Shown here: in pieces, positions 1-9,158 of the stretch
How positions within the stretch are numbered: the first letter of the stretch is position 1
Layout: every line of letters begins with the position of its first letter
Assembly (NCBI RefSeq): GCF_001649575.2
Contig: NC_051453.1
Location: 20,855,332-20,919,331, forward strand
Reading direction: 5' to 3'
DNA length: 64,000 nt
From: Kryptolebias marmoratus
Lineage: Eukaryota > Chordata > Actinopteri > Cyprinodontiformes > Rivulidae
Notes under the pieces: generated by a model
Seen by the model: the letters and a program-made list of their open reading frames with translations, nothing else
Told to the model about the DNA's origin: nothing
The model's database searches: none
Made by a program: the position numbers and the translations under genes

Positions 1-181
1 TTGTATTCATACACATTACCATCTAGATTCTAATCTAATTATTAAATATAAAATGCCCTGACAGAAAAAATGAGGTCTTTTTATTTTCACTGGGAAATAC
101 AAAATTTTTCTTTGTAAATATACATGTTAACTTATTTTGGGGTCTGTACTGAAATAACCACCCGTATATGTGTATATAGAG

Positions 182-395
182 CAGGGGTGGCCAATCCTGG
201 TCCTCGACGGCCACTATCCTGCATGTTTTACTTGTTTCTCTGCTCTGACACAGCTGATTTAAATCAATGGGTGATTAACAGGCTTTTGCAGAACAAGAAG
301 AGGTCATTTAATCACTGAATCAGGTGTGTTGGAGCAGGGAAACAAGTAAAACATGCAGGATAGTGGCCTGCCAGGATCAGGATTGGCCACCTCTG
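182..395. mobile_element. hAT-type fold-back MITE with 8-bp TSD
   Basis: The element starts CAGGGGTGGCCAATCCTGG and ends with the near reverse complement, CCAGGATCAGGATTGGCCACCTCTG trimmed at its last base. The two halves are inverted copies of each other over about 85 bp, so the whole element can fold back. It is flanked by a perfect 8-bp direct repeat, ATATAGAG, at 174-181 and 396-403. CAGGGGTG-type termini with 8-bp duplications are the signature of the hAT superfamily. It encodes nothing and must have depended on a transposase supplied elsewhere. Confidence 0.93.
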
Positions 396-409
396 ATATA
401 GAGTATGTA

Positions 410-555
410 GATACAGTATATATAGCATACAACCTCTGAAAGCAAACCAATTCGAGATGGCCGCTACAGCTATCCAGCTTTAGCAAACACAAATTAACTG
501 TAACTCTATCAATTTTACAGATATTGAAAGAGAATTTGGTGTGTTAGTTGCCGAG
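410..555 (+). repeat. Dispersed repeat family R, left part
   Basis: Fragment of an old interspersed repeat that recurs throughout the window. Landmarks are a GATGGCNGCNACAGC block near 455-470, then 'agcaaacacaaa', 'tcaattttacagatattga' and 'gtgtgttagttgccgagtcat'. It is interrupted at its GTCAT by the solo LTR at 560-1251. The family is not one I can name. Other copies are listed under their own entries. Confidence 0.75.
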
Positions 556-559
556 TCAT

Positions 560-1251
560 TGTCAGGATCGCGGGACACGGAAAATAACCCTGAGTGCAGA
601 CTCATAGTAAAAAATAAACTGATTTATTAACTAAGGAAAAATAACAAAACAAAAGCTGACGGGGCAGCAAACAAAAACAGAACAAAAACCAATAAGCACG
701 GTGGAACAAGACATCAGGGGACCAAGGCACGAAGACAGCTACAACCCTTACAAAAAAATCCCACGAACATCACATGTGAAAGTCACATGTGATCACATGT
801 GAATCACATGTGAATCACATGTGAAAACATGTGATTTTTTGGGGGATTATGTGAATCACATGTGAAAAACGGGAATCACATGTGGAAATATGTGATTTTT
901 GGGGGGATTATGTGAACCACATGTGGAAAATGGGAATCACATGTGATCACATGTGAATTTTGTGGGATTTTTTTGTAAGGTTGTTGGTTAACCAACAAAG
1001 GACAAACAATGAACCAGCGGATAGTGAGAGAAGTGACCGGGTTTTTGAATACTGAGGGTGACGAGGTAAGTAGAAACAGGTGAGTGGAGATAATTATGGA
1101 CAGGTGGAGATGGGCGTGGCAAGGAGGGCAAAAAGAGTGACGGGGAGGAGTGAATACTGAGCAGGAAAACAGGAAAAAAACAAACTGAAAACAATCACAA
1201 GAATAAATAAAGAAAACAAAACCAAAAACACAAAAAATCCAAATCCTCACA
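560..1251 (-). mobile_element. Solo LTR, family A, with 5-bp TSD
   Basis: Read on the minus strand it starts TGTGAGGATTTGG and ends GATCCTGACA. It is flanked by a perfect 5-bp duplication GTCAT at 555-559 and 1252-1256. Internal landmarks shared with the LTRs at 29627, 45866, 52208 and 63595 are a 'GCCACGCCCATCTCCACCTGTC'-like block, 'TGCTGCCCCGTCAGCTTTTG', an AATAAAT poly(A) signal and 'GAGTCTGCACTC'. There is no internal retrotransposon sequence, so it is a solo LTR, presumably left by LTR-LTR recombination. Its length is inflated by a 242-bp insert at 742-983. Confidence 0.92.
742..983. mobile_element. Small inverted-repeat element with TCACATGTGA array
   Basis: Bounded by inverted termini built on CTTACAAAAAAATCCCAC (left) and GTGGGATTTTTTTGTAAG (right), about 22 bp each. 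It lies inside the solo LTR. The interior is almost entirely repeats of the self-complementary 10-mer TCACATGTGA, with eight exact copies at 770, 783, 793, 804, 815, 856, 937 and 947, plus variants such as CCACATGTGG. About 60 bp is also tandemly duplicated (826-885 and 886-946). No clear target duplication could be read. The right flank is an 18-bp perfect palindrome, TTGTTGGTTAACCAACAA (981-998), which slightly overlaps the terminus. The superfamily is unknown. Confidence 0.75.
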
Positions 1252-1324
1252 GTCATCTTTATCACATATGCAGAGCAGTAATTATTTGCAGGAAAACTGT
1301 ATATAAAATGTCATTAACTATTGG

Positions 1325-1670
1325 AGTCAACTTTGTCTGTCTTTTAGCAAAATATCTCATGAACCTGTGGACAGAATTTCATAAAACTTTTAGAAGATAA
1401 TCATTTGTTAAACATCTATAACTGATTAACTTTTGAAATCAACCCCTTTCAAGATGACTGCCACAACCAATTAACCTTACAAAATACAGAAATAGCTCTA
1501 ACTTCTTGGTTTTACACTAATTGAGTTAAGGTTTGATGAAGTAGTAGCTAAGAATCATTCACAACACATTCTTCATGTTTTAACAGATTGCAAGAGATCT
1601 TGCAATATTGCATGACATTGTTCATATTGTTATTTTCATGGTTTGACCAAACTGGCTACAACTCCATTAT
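1325..1670 (+). repeat. Dispersed repeat family R copy
   Basis: Carries the family order: 'gtctgtcttttagcaaaatatctcatgaa', 'aactgattaacttttgaaatcaacccc', 'ttcaagatgactgccacaacc' and 'cttgcaatattgcatgacattg'. It is diverged by point changes and has no coding potential. Confidence 0.75.
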
Positions 1671-1734
1671 TTCTCAACATAAGATGATTTTAGTCTATAC
1701 TTGGGTGGCATTTTCTCGAAGAATACTAGGTCTA

Positions 1735-1915
1735 TTTAAGGTCAACTAACTGTTGCGGTCATCTTGAATCAGGTTGACTCAAACGTTCATCAGTTATTGA
1801 TGTACATTCAATCACTGCATTCTAACAGTATATTGGTTCATGAGATAGTTTGCTAACAGACACACACATGCAGTCAAGCAATTATATGATCACCCACCTT
1901 TGATGGTGGCAGGTG
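1735..1915 (-). repeat. Dispersed repeat family R copy, antisense
   Basis: Reverse-complement fragment: 'ggtcatcttgaatcaggttgactc', then 'ggttcatgagatagtttgctaacagacacacaca' and the terminal 'caattatatgatcacccacc' block. Its end preserves the family start (a CAATCATGTAATTG-like palindrome followed by TG repeats). Confidence 0.7.
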
Positions 1916-3960
1916 ATAACAAACTTTTACATTTTTTCAGGCAAACTTTAAATTCATACACATGACTGTACAAAATAGCAGAACTACCAAAAACAACCTG
2001 GTTCATTCAGCCTTCCTCGGAGGACATATGGTATTGGATCAGACTTGATGTGGTGGATGCATTTTAAATTTCAAGACAACCTGACAATAACTGGAACATA
2101 ATTGATTAGCTAGAAAACAGCACTCTGTGGTAAGCATGTCATCTGTGCATGATTGCGTGACTGTAGATAACTTTAGTCCAGCTGCTACAAACAGCTGCTC
2201 AGTCAGAGCAGATGTCCACAAATACTGTTGCAGCAACTTTGTCCAGGAAAGTATTTGGTGCTTCCACAGAAAGGACTGATCCTGTGAAAGAGTCCTGCTG
2301 GTTTTGAACTTAACAAGAGGAGCTCACTGATGTCTGACCCTCAGATCCTGATCTGTTTTAGTCAAGCAGTCGTTCATGGCCTCTGTTCGCAATGATGATT
2401 AGCATCAGTGTAAACCTCACACAGCCTGATGTAACAGCACACACATGATGGCTCAGAGGATCTTTGACAGCTTTGAACTGCTGTGTTCATTAAGATGACT
2501 TCCACTGGGATCAGAGTGATAAAGACAGTTCATTTTATTGATGGTTCCATTACACCCACTCCCTGTCCACTCCTTTACAAGTTAATAGAGTACCATGTTA
2601 GCACAGTGGTTTGGCCATCAGCGCCAGCAAGGCCTTATCTGCTAGCCAAAACATTCATTGATGAGAATCAGTGGAATACAATTTAATATAACTACTTTTT
2701 TAATATAAAATGCTTTAATTATTGATAATAGGCTATTTTTTCTTTGAATAATTTTTCACTTGGTTGTGCAGTTTTTAGAAATGTATGTTAATTGTAGAAC
2801 TTTTATCCAATCATATTTCAGCCATCATATGTTGCTAGGGTCAAGGAAATCTGTCTCTGGACCTTCAAAATCATTAGTGCAGGCCCTGGTGGCTTAAAAT
2901 AACCAATCCAGTTTTGAGTTGGCAACACTGGGACCATCTAGTGGCCCATGAAGATGGCTGTATTTTCATGTTTTGTTTGAATGGCCAGAGGGTGTAGCAG
3001 TCAGAGGATGTCAGTAGCATCTTACACAAGCTAAACAAGCATGCCTTTCCCAGCCCGGGAGAGGGTTTATCCACCAATTTTAATGTGGCAACTATAAGCA
3101 GTATCCATGGCTCACAGCCTCCAAAAAGCATTGTAGTTTGTATTGATGGGAATGTCTGTTATTTGAAACTGATCGATGTGGTGTTTGGAGTCACACTGGG
3201 TTTCCAAACTTGAGTTGTTTAACCAAGACAGCAACAAGACACCAAAGCACGGCTGGACACTTACAAGGGACAGACCTTTGAGGAAGACCTGGGTGGATCT
3301 ACAGCTCAATGAACAGCTGTGCAATTCCCCCAATTAAACATACTCCCCACCCCCACCCCCAAAACAAAAGAAAAAAAAAAACAAACAAACAAAAAATTAA
3401 AGTTATTAACAGGACTGAACGATTGTTTGTTTGTTTTTTTCCATTAGCTTTCATTGTAAAAGAAAAGGACATAAAGTTGGAACTGAAACTCCCAACATGT
3501 ACAACAGAGTAATTGAACTCTTCTTGAGGAAAAAAAGGATGATGGTTTTGTCTATAAATAACAAGTATTATTTTATTTTATTTTTTATTTTTTAATGGTC
3601 AATCCTGGCTAATTCATACCCCCTTTTTCTACTGAATTTTTAAAGTTACAGCTAAAAATGTTTTGGGATTTAACTTGTGAACCTGTGTTTCACTATATTT
3701 TTGTTTAGTTTTTGTAATTTGCAAAATATATCTGTGATGCAATGCCCTTTTACTGTGTTTCTGTGTAATAATGATGGTTTGTATAGCCATGGCATCATAA
3801 TTATGGTATTAAGGGGTGAAATTATTCAGGTAGAACACTTCTAAAGGCTTTATTGTGAAATATGTATGTGGCACTTTCTGGGTTCATACTTGGTACTTAC
3901 CATGTATGTACCTAATAAGCACCATGTAAGTGTCAGGTACATTCTGGGTTCTTCTGGGTC
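1916..3960. other. Unassigned sequence, no supported gene
   Basis: No long reading frame, splice-bounded exon or recognisable repeat was supported here. The short frames at 2039-2236, 2874-3131 and 3112-3333 have no domain signature. An A-rich tract lies at 3361-3400. Around 3870-3950 there are degenerate GTACTTACC/GGTACAT-type palindromic motifs that may be an old repeat. Confidence 0.5.
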
Positions 3961-3969
3961 TTCATAATT

Positions 3970-4164
3970 GCAGCAACAATGTACTGATCAAAAGGAAATG
4001 ACTTTACAGACATAAGTTATCTTTTGAACAGTGAGACTTTATTCAAGACAACAGAGTCTGTGCCGAAACCGGGAACTTCTGGTCCAATCAGCGAAATCCC
4101 CCCGTTTCTCTGGGGCTGCTTGTTTTTATGAACATTTACCACACCCTAGTAAGAGTAACAAGAC
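3970..4164 (-). repeat. Possible antisense LTR or retroelement fragment at gap edge
   Basis: Antisense reading contains 'TTGAATAAAGTCTCACTG', a poly(A)-signal context like those in LTR R regions, preceded by a GC-richer promoter-like tract (4040-4130). It runs into an assembly gap, so neither end can be tested. This is a tentative call. Confidence 0.3.
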
Positions 4165-4973
4165 ATCCACGTCCCACTGGGACGNNNNNNNNNNNNNNNN
4201 NNNNNNNNNNNNNNNNNNNNNNNNNNNNNNNNNNNNNNNNNNNNNNNNNNNNNNNNNNNNNNNNNNNNNNNNNNNNNNNNNNNNNNNNNNNNNNNNNNNN
4301 NNNNNNNNNNNNNNNNNNNNNNNNNNNNNNNNNNNNNNNNNNNNNNNNNNNNNNNNNNNNNNNNNNNNNNNNNNNNNNNNNNNNNNNNNNNNNNNNNNNN
4401 NNNNNNNNNNNNNNNNNNNNNNNNNNNNNNNNNNNNNNNNNNNNNNNNNNNNNNNNNNNNNNNNNNNNNNNNNNNNNNNNNNNNNNNNNNNNNNNNNNNN
4501 NNNNNNNNNNNNNNNNNNNNNNNNNNNNNNNNNNNNNNNNNNNNNNNNNNNNNNNNNNNNNNNNNNNNNNNNNNNNNNNNNNNNNNNNNNNNNNNNNNNN
4601 NNNNNNNNNNNNNNNNNNNNNNNNNNNNNNNNNNNNNNNNNNNNNNNNNNNNNNNNNNNNNNNNNNNNNNNNNNNNNNNNNNNNNNNNNNNNNNNNNNNN
4701 NNNNNNNNNNNNNNNNNNNNNNNNNNNNNNNNNNNNNNNNNNNNNNNNNNNNNNNNNNNNNNNNNNNNNNNNNNNNNNNNNNNNNNNNNNNNNNNNNNNN
4801 NNNNNNNNNNNNNNNNNNNNNNNNNNNNNNNNNNNNNNNNNNNNNNNNNNNNNNNNNNNNNNNNNNNNNNNNNNNNNNNNNNNNNNNNNNNNNNNNNNNN
4901 NNNNNNNNNNNNNNNNNNNNNNNNNNNNNNNNNNNNNNNNNNNNNNNNNNNNNNNNNNNNNNNNNNNNNNNNN
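4165..4973. other. Assembly gap (N run)
   Basis: Unresolved bases. Any reading frame crossing this interval is an artefact of translating N. Confidence 0.99.
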
Positions 4974-5099
4974 CTAGAACCACTGATAGAGGACTCGTTT
5001 AAGCGGTTTGAGCCTCAAAACAATTCATAAGTCTCCATGGCTGATGGGTCTGACTGGATTATTTGGTCCTGACTGATCGATATTGAACAAACATAAATA

Positions 5100-5242
5100 T
5101 GTAGATGCCTCATTACGTCCCCGAGCGCATCCGCCGTCGCCGCCATGTTGGACAGATCTCTCCTCTCTACGAGCCAACAGGAGTAACCACAGAGCGAGCA
5201 GCTATGGACGGATTTTATATCACGAGGGATTAACTTTCACAA
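5100..5242 (+). promoter_or_regulatory. CpG-dense 5'-UTR-like segment upstream of THAP relic
   Basis: A short island rich in CpG within AT-rich DNA ('ccccgagcgcatccgccg', 'gtcgccgccatgttggac'). GCCGCCATGTTGG resembles the YY1 motif common just downstream of transcription starts of TATA-less genes. A plausible splice donor, CAAG|TAAG, lies at 5241-5245. Position just before a broken THAP exon suggests the first exon or promoter of the same gene or element. This role is inferred from position and composition only. Confidence 0.35.
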
Positions 5243-5395
5243 GTAAGACTGAACAATAATTTTGGTTATTTGACCATTTATTATAATATGTTATCATAGC
5301 TAACGTTATTAGGTAAACAACAAAATGCTAACAGGAGGAACTGGTGCTCCTCTCTCATTAGCTCTTTCTGTTGTTTTTTCTTCACATTTTGAAGG

Positions 5396-5585
5396 TTTCC
5401 CAGTAACACAGATTTAAGGAGGCAAAGGGAAGCTGCAGTAAGAAGGAGGGTTTTGTTGTTACAGTTGTCTCAGCTCTGTAGTGAACATTTCAAACCAGAG
5501 GACTTTAACAGGACCAGCTTAGAGATGCTGTGACCCCACCTGTCTTCAGCTTCCCGTCTCATCTCCAAAGAGGAGGTGATTTTTT
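5396..5585 (+). pseudogene. THAP zinc-finger exon relic
   Basis: In one plus frame the DNA reads FPSNTDLRRQREAAVRR..., then LCSEHFKPEDFNRTSLEML followed by a stop, with PHLSSASRLISKEE continuing in the same frame after it. LRRQ-W/R-EAA and CSEHF-x-PEDF are the hallmark second half of the THAP domain (C2CH zinc finger; CxxH is C-S-E-H here). The first CxxC half is not visible here and would lie in an upstream exon. THAP domains bind DNA and occur in host regulators and in P-element-type transposases. The in-frame TGA after EML and the missing CxxC make this copy non-functional. Splice signals at its ends are not certain. Confidence 0.65.
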
Positions 5586-6180
5586 TTTTTTACTGCACAT
5601 GTTAACAGAAATGTCTATGATTCCTATGTAAAACTAAAGTTAATATCACACTTTGTTAAACCTGTTTTTACCTGTTAGTTATTTCTACATGTTTAGGAAT
5701 TAATGATGTATTGTGTATTACAATACACTGTGGGATACTAAAACCTTTTCAAGTTGTTCTATTATGTGTCTTATATTTTAGGAACACAGAAACCTGAAGG
5801 AAAGCTGCAGAGAGCTTCCAGTGAAGCTCAGCTCTCCAGCCCCAGTTAAACCAGGGCAGTGTGGAACCCTGGAATGACCTTGAGTTTTTATAGATTACTT
5901 TTCCAGGCCTTTAAAAAACTGCATGTGTGTGTGCATACACAACACAGAAAAGTCTAAAGAAATTATGGATGTGGTGTATACAGAAGGCTCAGGATTGTGT
6001 GTGTATATGTGTGTACGAGAGTGAAATAAATTTGAATGAACAATCAAACTTGTTTATTTATTAAAATATGAAATGTATTGAAATATACATTTATACTATA
6101 TGGCCTTAAGGTTTCTGTGTTCCGATCTTAGCCTAAAAGTAAAATATGAAAAAACAGGCATTTATTTGTTTTTTCCTTTT

Positions 6181-6320
6181 ACACAGACATAAATATTTTT
6201 ACACACACACAAATCCTTTTACACACGCACAAATCCTTTTACACACACACAAATCCTTTTACACACGCACAAATATTTTTACACACGCACAAATCCTTTT
6301 ACACACGCACAGGTATTTTG
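6181..6320 (+). repeat. 20-bp minisatellite, seven units
   Basis: Seven head-to-tail 20-bp units of the type ACACACGCACAAATCCTTTT, exactly in register from 6181. Variation is limited to C/G at one position and CC/AT at another. The reading frame through it is a translation of the repeat and not a gene. Confidence 0.95.
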
Positions 6321-6881
6321 AAACAATTTTCTCTCCATACTTTGCCTTCCCCTCCACAACCTCAGTCACAAGAGAACCCCTCCCCCTCCCCCCAGCAAAC
6401 AAACAGTGTTACAATTTATTAATCTTAGCTGGAATTCACTCATGTATTTGTATCATTTACAGACTCGCAAGGCGTGTTAATGAAAATGTGGTCGGAGTCA
6501 CATTCCTGTCATCTTCAGACACTCAAGAGAGATAAAATAATGACTGTATCTTCTGTAGTTGGTTTCTGTTCTGCCAGTTATCAAGCAAGTTTATGAACAC
6601 CAATACATTTTGTGCGAGATTATAATTGTGTCATTTTGGTGTCAGTCAGAATACTGACCTGGACACAAGTTTGTGACACTCCATTGTTAGTTGCAACTAA
6701 GTTGCAGTTCCAAAGGGAAGATGTGGCTGAGGAAACAGTCATTTTCTTCTCTGCTGTCAAACCAGTGTTTGAGTTTCTCTTTATTGTAGTTTCAAACATA
6801 TTTTATGACTTTAGTATTGCATTTTTGACTTTTTTTAAGTGCTTCACTGTGATTAAACTAATTATACTATTTTATCAACAG

Positions 6882-7540
6882 TGTCAATGCCATAAAGGAG
6901 ACAGAGAATGGAAATGCTGCTGATTTATTTGTTGCAGACAACACAATCCTGCCTTCCTCTGCTGAGATAGAAAGGTATGACATGCAGTTCTGTGAGTCTG
7001 TCTGTGTTCTTTTTTAGATTGATTTAATAAACATGATACTGTACATCTCCTCTCCCATATCACAGTGGATGGATTGGACAATATATTATTAGTTGTGCTT
7101 TTTTTCCGTCTTTGTTATCAGTGTCAACACATTCAAGGACAGAGCTGTACAAACTGGAGTCGAGGTGGAAGAATTTTCTGATGTTGACTCTCCAACCTCA
7201 GATGCATTTGAGGAAATCTTGTGAACTGAGACCAAACACAGAACAGAAGAAGCAACTCTGCCATCTTCTGTCAACGAAGAAAGGTATGGAGTTTTCTTTT
7301 TGTTGCATATCATCTCCTCAGTTAGTGTTAAATTAATTTTATCATTAATTCTAAATAGAAATGTAGTAAGATCAGTCTGTATTTATGAATCCATCCAACA
7401 TTCTTTGTTCTTTCATATCTCCAGTCTAAACAACATAAAGGAATCATCTGATGCTGAAGGTTCACCCAAACATCCAACTCCTGCTTCATTAGCCACTCAG
7501 ACTGGGACAAATAAGAATAAGAATATTGTACTATAACATT
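6882..7540 (+). pseudogene. Tandemly duplicated exons of a decayed gene
   Basis: Three successive segments look like paralogous exons. Exon a (6882-6974) sits between CAACAG and GTATGA and reads VNAIKETENGNAADLF, ending LPSSAEIE. Exon b (7122-7283) sits between TATCAG and GTATGG and reads VNTFKDRAVQ, ending LPSSVNEE. Exon c (7425-7537) follows CTCCAG, reads LNNIKESSDAEG and ends at a stop. All start in the same phase, and a and b are symmetric (93 and 162 bp, both 1+3n+2). Exon b has an in-frame TGA. A weaker fourth relative may lie at 6650-6770 (EETVIFFSAV). I cannot name the protein. The THAP relic upstream suggests one degenerate gene or domesticated transposase. Confidence 0.5.
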
Positions 7541-7698
7541 TATTTTGTTTGTTTTTTAATAGAAATTAATAAACATGAACAAAAACAACAAAAACGTCAT
7601 GATCACACCTCTCAGGTGCTGGTGCTAACAACTCAGTGTTATAGACAAAGAAGAAAACAACCATGTAGTTAAAGTTAACTCTACTAAAATGTTTTATT

Positions 7699-8250
7699 GT
7701 GTTTATTCCTGAATTACATCTCCAAATACATGAGAAAAAAACAGTCTGTGAAAGGCTTTCATCTGCAACTGCCACAGTTGACAAACCAGATGAAATTCAA
7801 CTCAATCCTTCAGCTGTTATCAGAAGCTGTTTAACTGACAGCAGTGCCAAAATTGTCCAGGCTGAGGTCATCCCTGAGACCGACTTACTGATTTCTAGGC
7901 AGCCTGATACAGTAGGTCACAGTGAGAGCCCACAGCCCAAGTTTAGCAAGGCTAGCCTCAGAGCTAAAGTCTACGATCAATATGCAAAGCTTTTTTTCCC
8001 CAGGAAGAGAAGAACCCTACTCTGCATACTGCATGCTGGATGGACTCTGTGGCTGCATTAGATCCAGCGGAGTGAAAGAAAAATCGGACGGACTCTGTGA
8101 AACCTTTCTGTCCTCCAGGAAAAATGCAGAAGTGGATCAGGTTTGTCCTAAAAATCTTTCAGGTTACAACAGCTGTTCAAAGCTGAGCAAAACAGTTTTA
8201 AATGTCGCCATTTTGAAATTTGCTCAGGTTAAGTTCAAAAACAGAGCCTG
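7699..8250 (+). pseudogene. Further exon-like segment, function unknown
   Basis: A 120-codon open frame (7699-8061) overlaps a second frame (7922-8254). The segment 7740-8000 reads as ordinary polar protein (for example DKPDEIQLNPSAVIRS and KFSKASLRAKVYDQYAKLFF), and then the frame is lost. It lies in line with the duplicated exons upstream on the same strand, so it may be the 3' part of the same decayed gene. No domain was recognised, and the start codon of the track frame is unlikely to be a true start. Confidence 0.3.
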
Positions 8251-8559
8251 TTAAGTTATTAAAGCTGAACTGAAATCAAATTTCATGTATGTTATTTAGT
8301 CAAACACATCCACACAACATTGCAGGGACCCATTTTTGACCTAAAAGTTAAAAAAACAGTTTTTAGCGTTTTAGTCAATAATTTCCAAAGTGGGTGATTT
8401 GTGGGGCGGAGTTTATGACGAATGCTGTGTCATGGACGGCCAAGAACGCTGCTACTGTCTGGTTGTTTACTAGTGAAAATAGAAGAAAAAGCCTTTTTTG
8501 AACACGAATAAATGCCTGAAGACTTTGCAGGAGTAATGGATATACAACTATACCAGTAT

Positions 8560-9153
8560 TGACAGGAACGCAAGGTAACTAGTCCATGAGCGAGACCAAA
8601 ACCAGACGCAGAGACAACAGCTGAAGGTAAGTGTAGTTTATTTACAGGTGCCCAAAATATATACAGTGCGATGTTCTGTGGAATGATCTGCGAAGCAAAA
8701 GGAACAGGGTGAGTCTCGGGTACAAATCCTAGTATCAGCCGAGCGCTGCAAGGTGGCTTAATGATAGTTTCTTTGTCCTTACAGATCCAGAAGGTGTCCA
8801 GCGGCGTGGAGGAGATGACAGAGGTATGAGGTGATCCAGAGGTCAACAAGCCAGTAATCCTGTCCAGGTGAGTATCCCGTAGTCCAAGGTAGGTATCCGT
8901 GGTGTTCGTAGTCCTGTAGCGTGGCGAAGAACCTGACGTCAAAGTACACAAAGATCGTAGTCAACAATAGACCAATTTAGGTTAGAGACTGTGGCTGAGA
9001 ATCTAACCCAGTAGGTTCGATGCTCCAGCGACGGTCTGGTCTCAGCTGGAGGCTTAAGTACTGGCAGTCTTCATTAACTGGATCTGGATCACCTGTGAAG
9101 GGAAAAGCTGGAGGAGCCGCCCCAAGGCGGGGCTAAAACTCCAGATCCCTACA
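8560..9153 (-). mobile_element. Solo LTR, family B, with 5-bp TSD
   Basis: On the minus strand it starts TGTAGGGATCTGGAG and ends CGTTCCTGTCA. The target duplication AGTAT is perfect (8555-8559 and 9154-9158). It shares blocks with the LTRs at 21100 and 41157: the CCCCGCCTTG(T/G)GGCGG tract, 'GAGCATCGAACC', 'GAGTCTCGGGTAC' (antisense) and the 'TAAATAAA' tail. No internal region is present. It interrupts a short reading frame in the target (see findings). Confidence 0.92.
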
Positions 9154-9158
9154 AGTAT

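Noticed and set aside
4031..5030. Reading frames of about 285-323 codons on both strands
   Set aside because: Almost entirely N; open only because gap bases translate to X.
6181..6320. Possible CRISPR-like array
   Set aside because: Units are contiguous with no spacers, and the sequence is eukaryotic.
6146..6535. 129-codon frame with periodic THAQILLHT-like repeats
   Set aside because: Driven by the 20-bp minisatellite; no start context or domain outside it.
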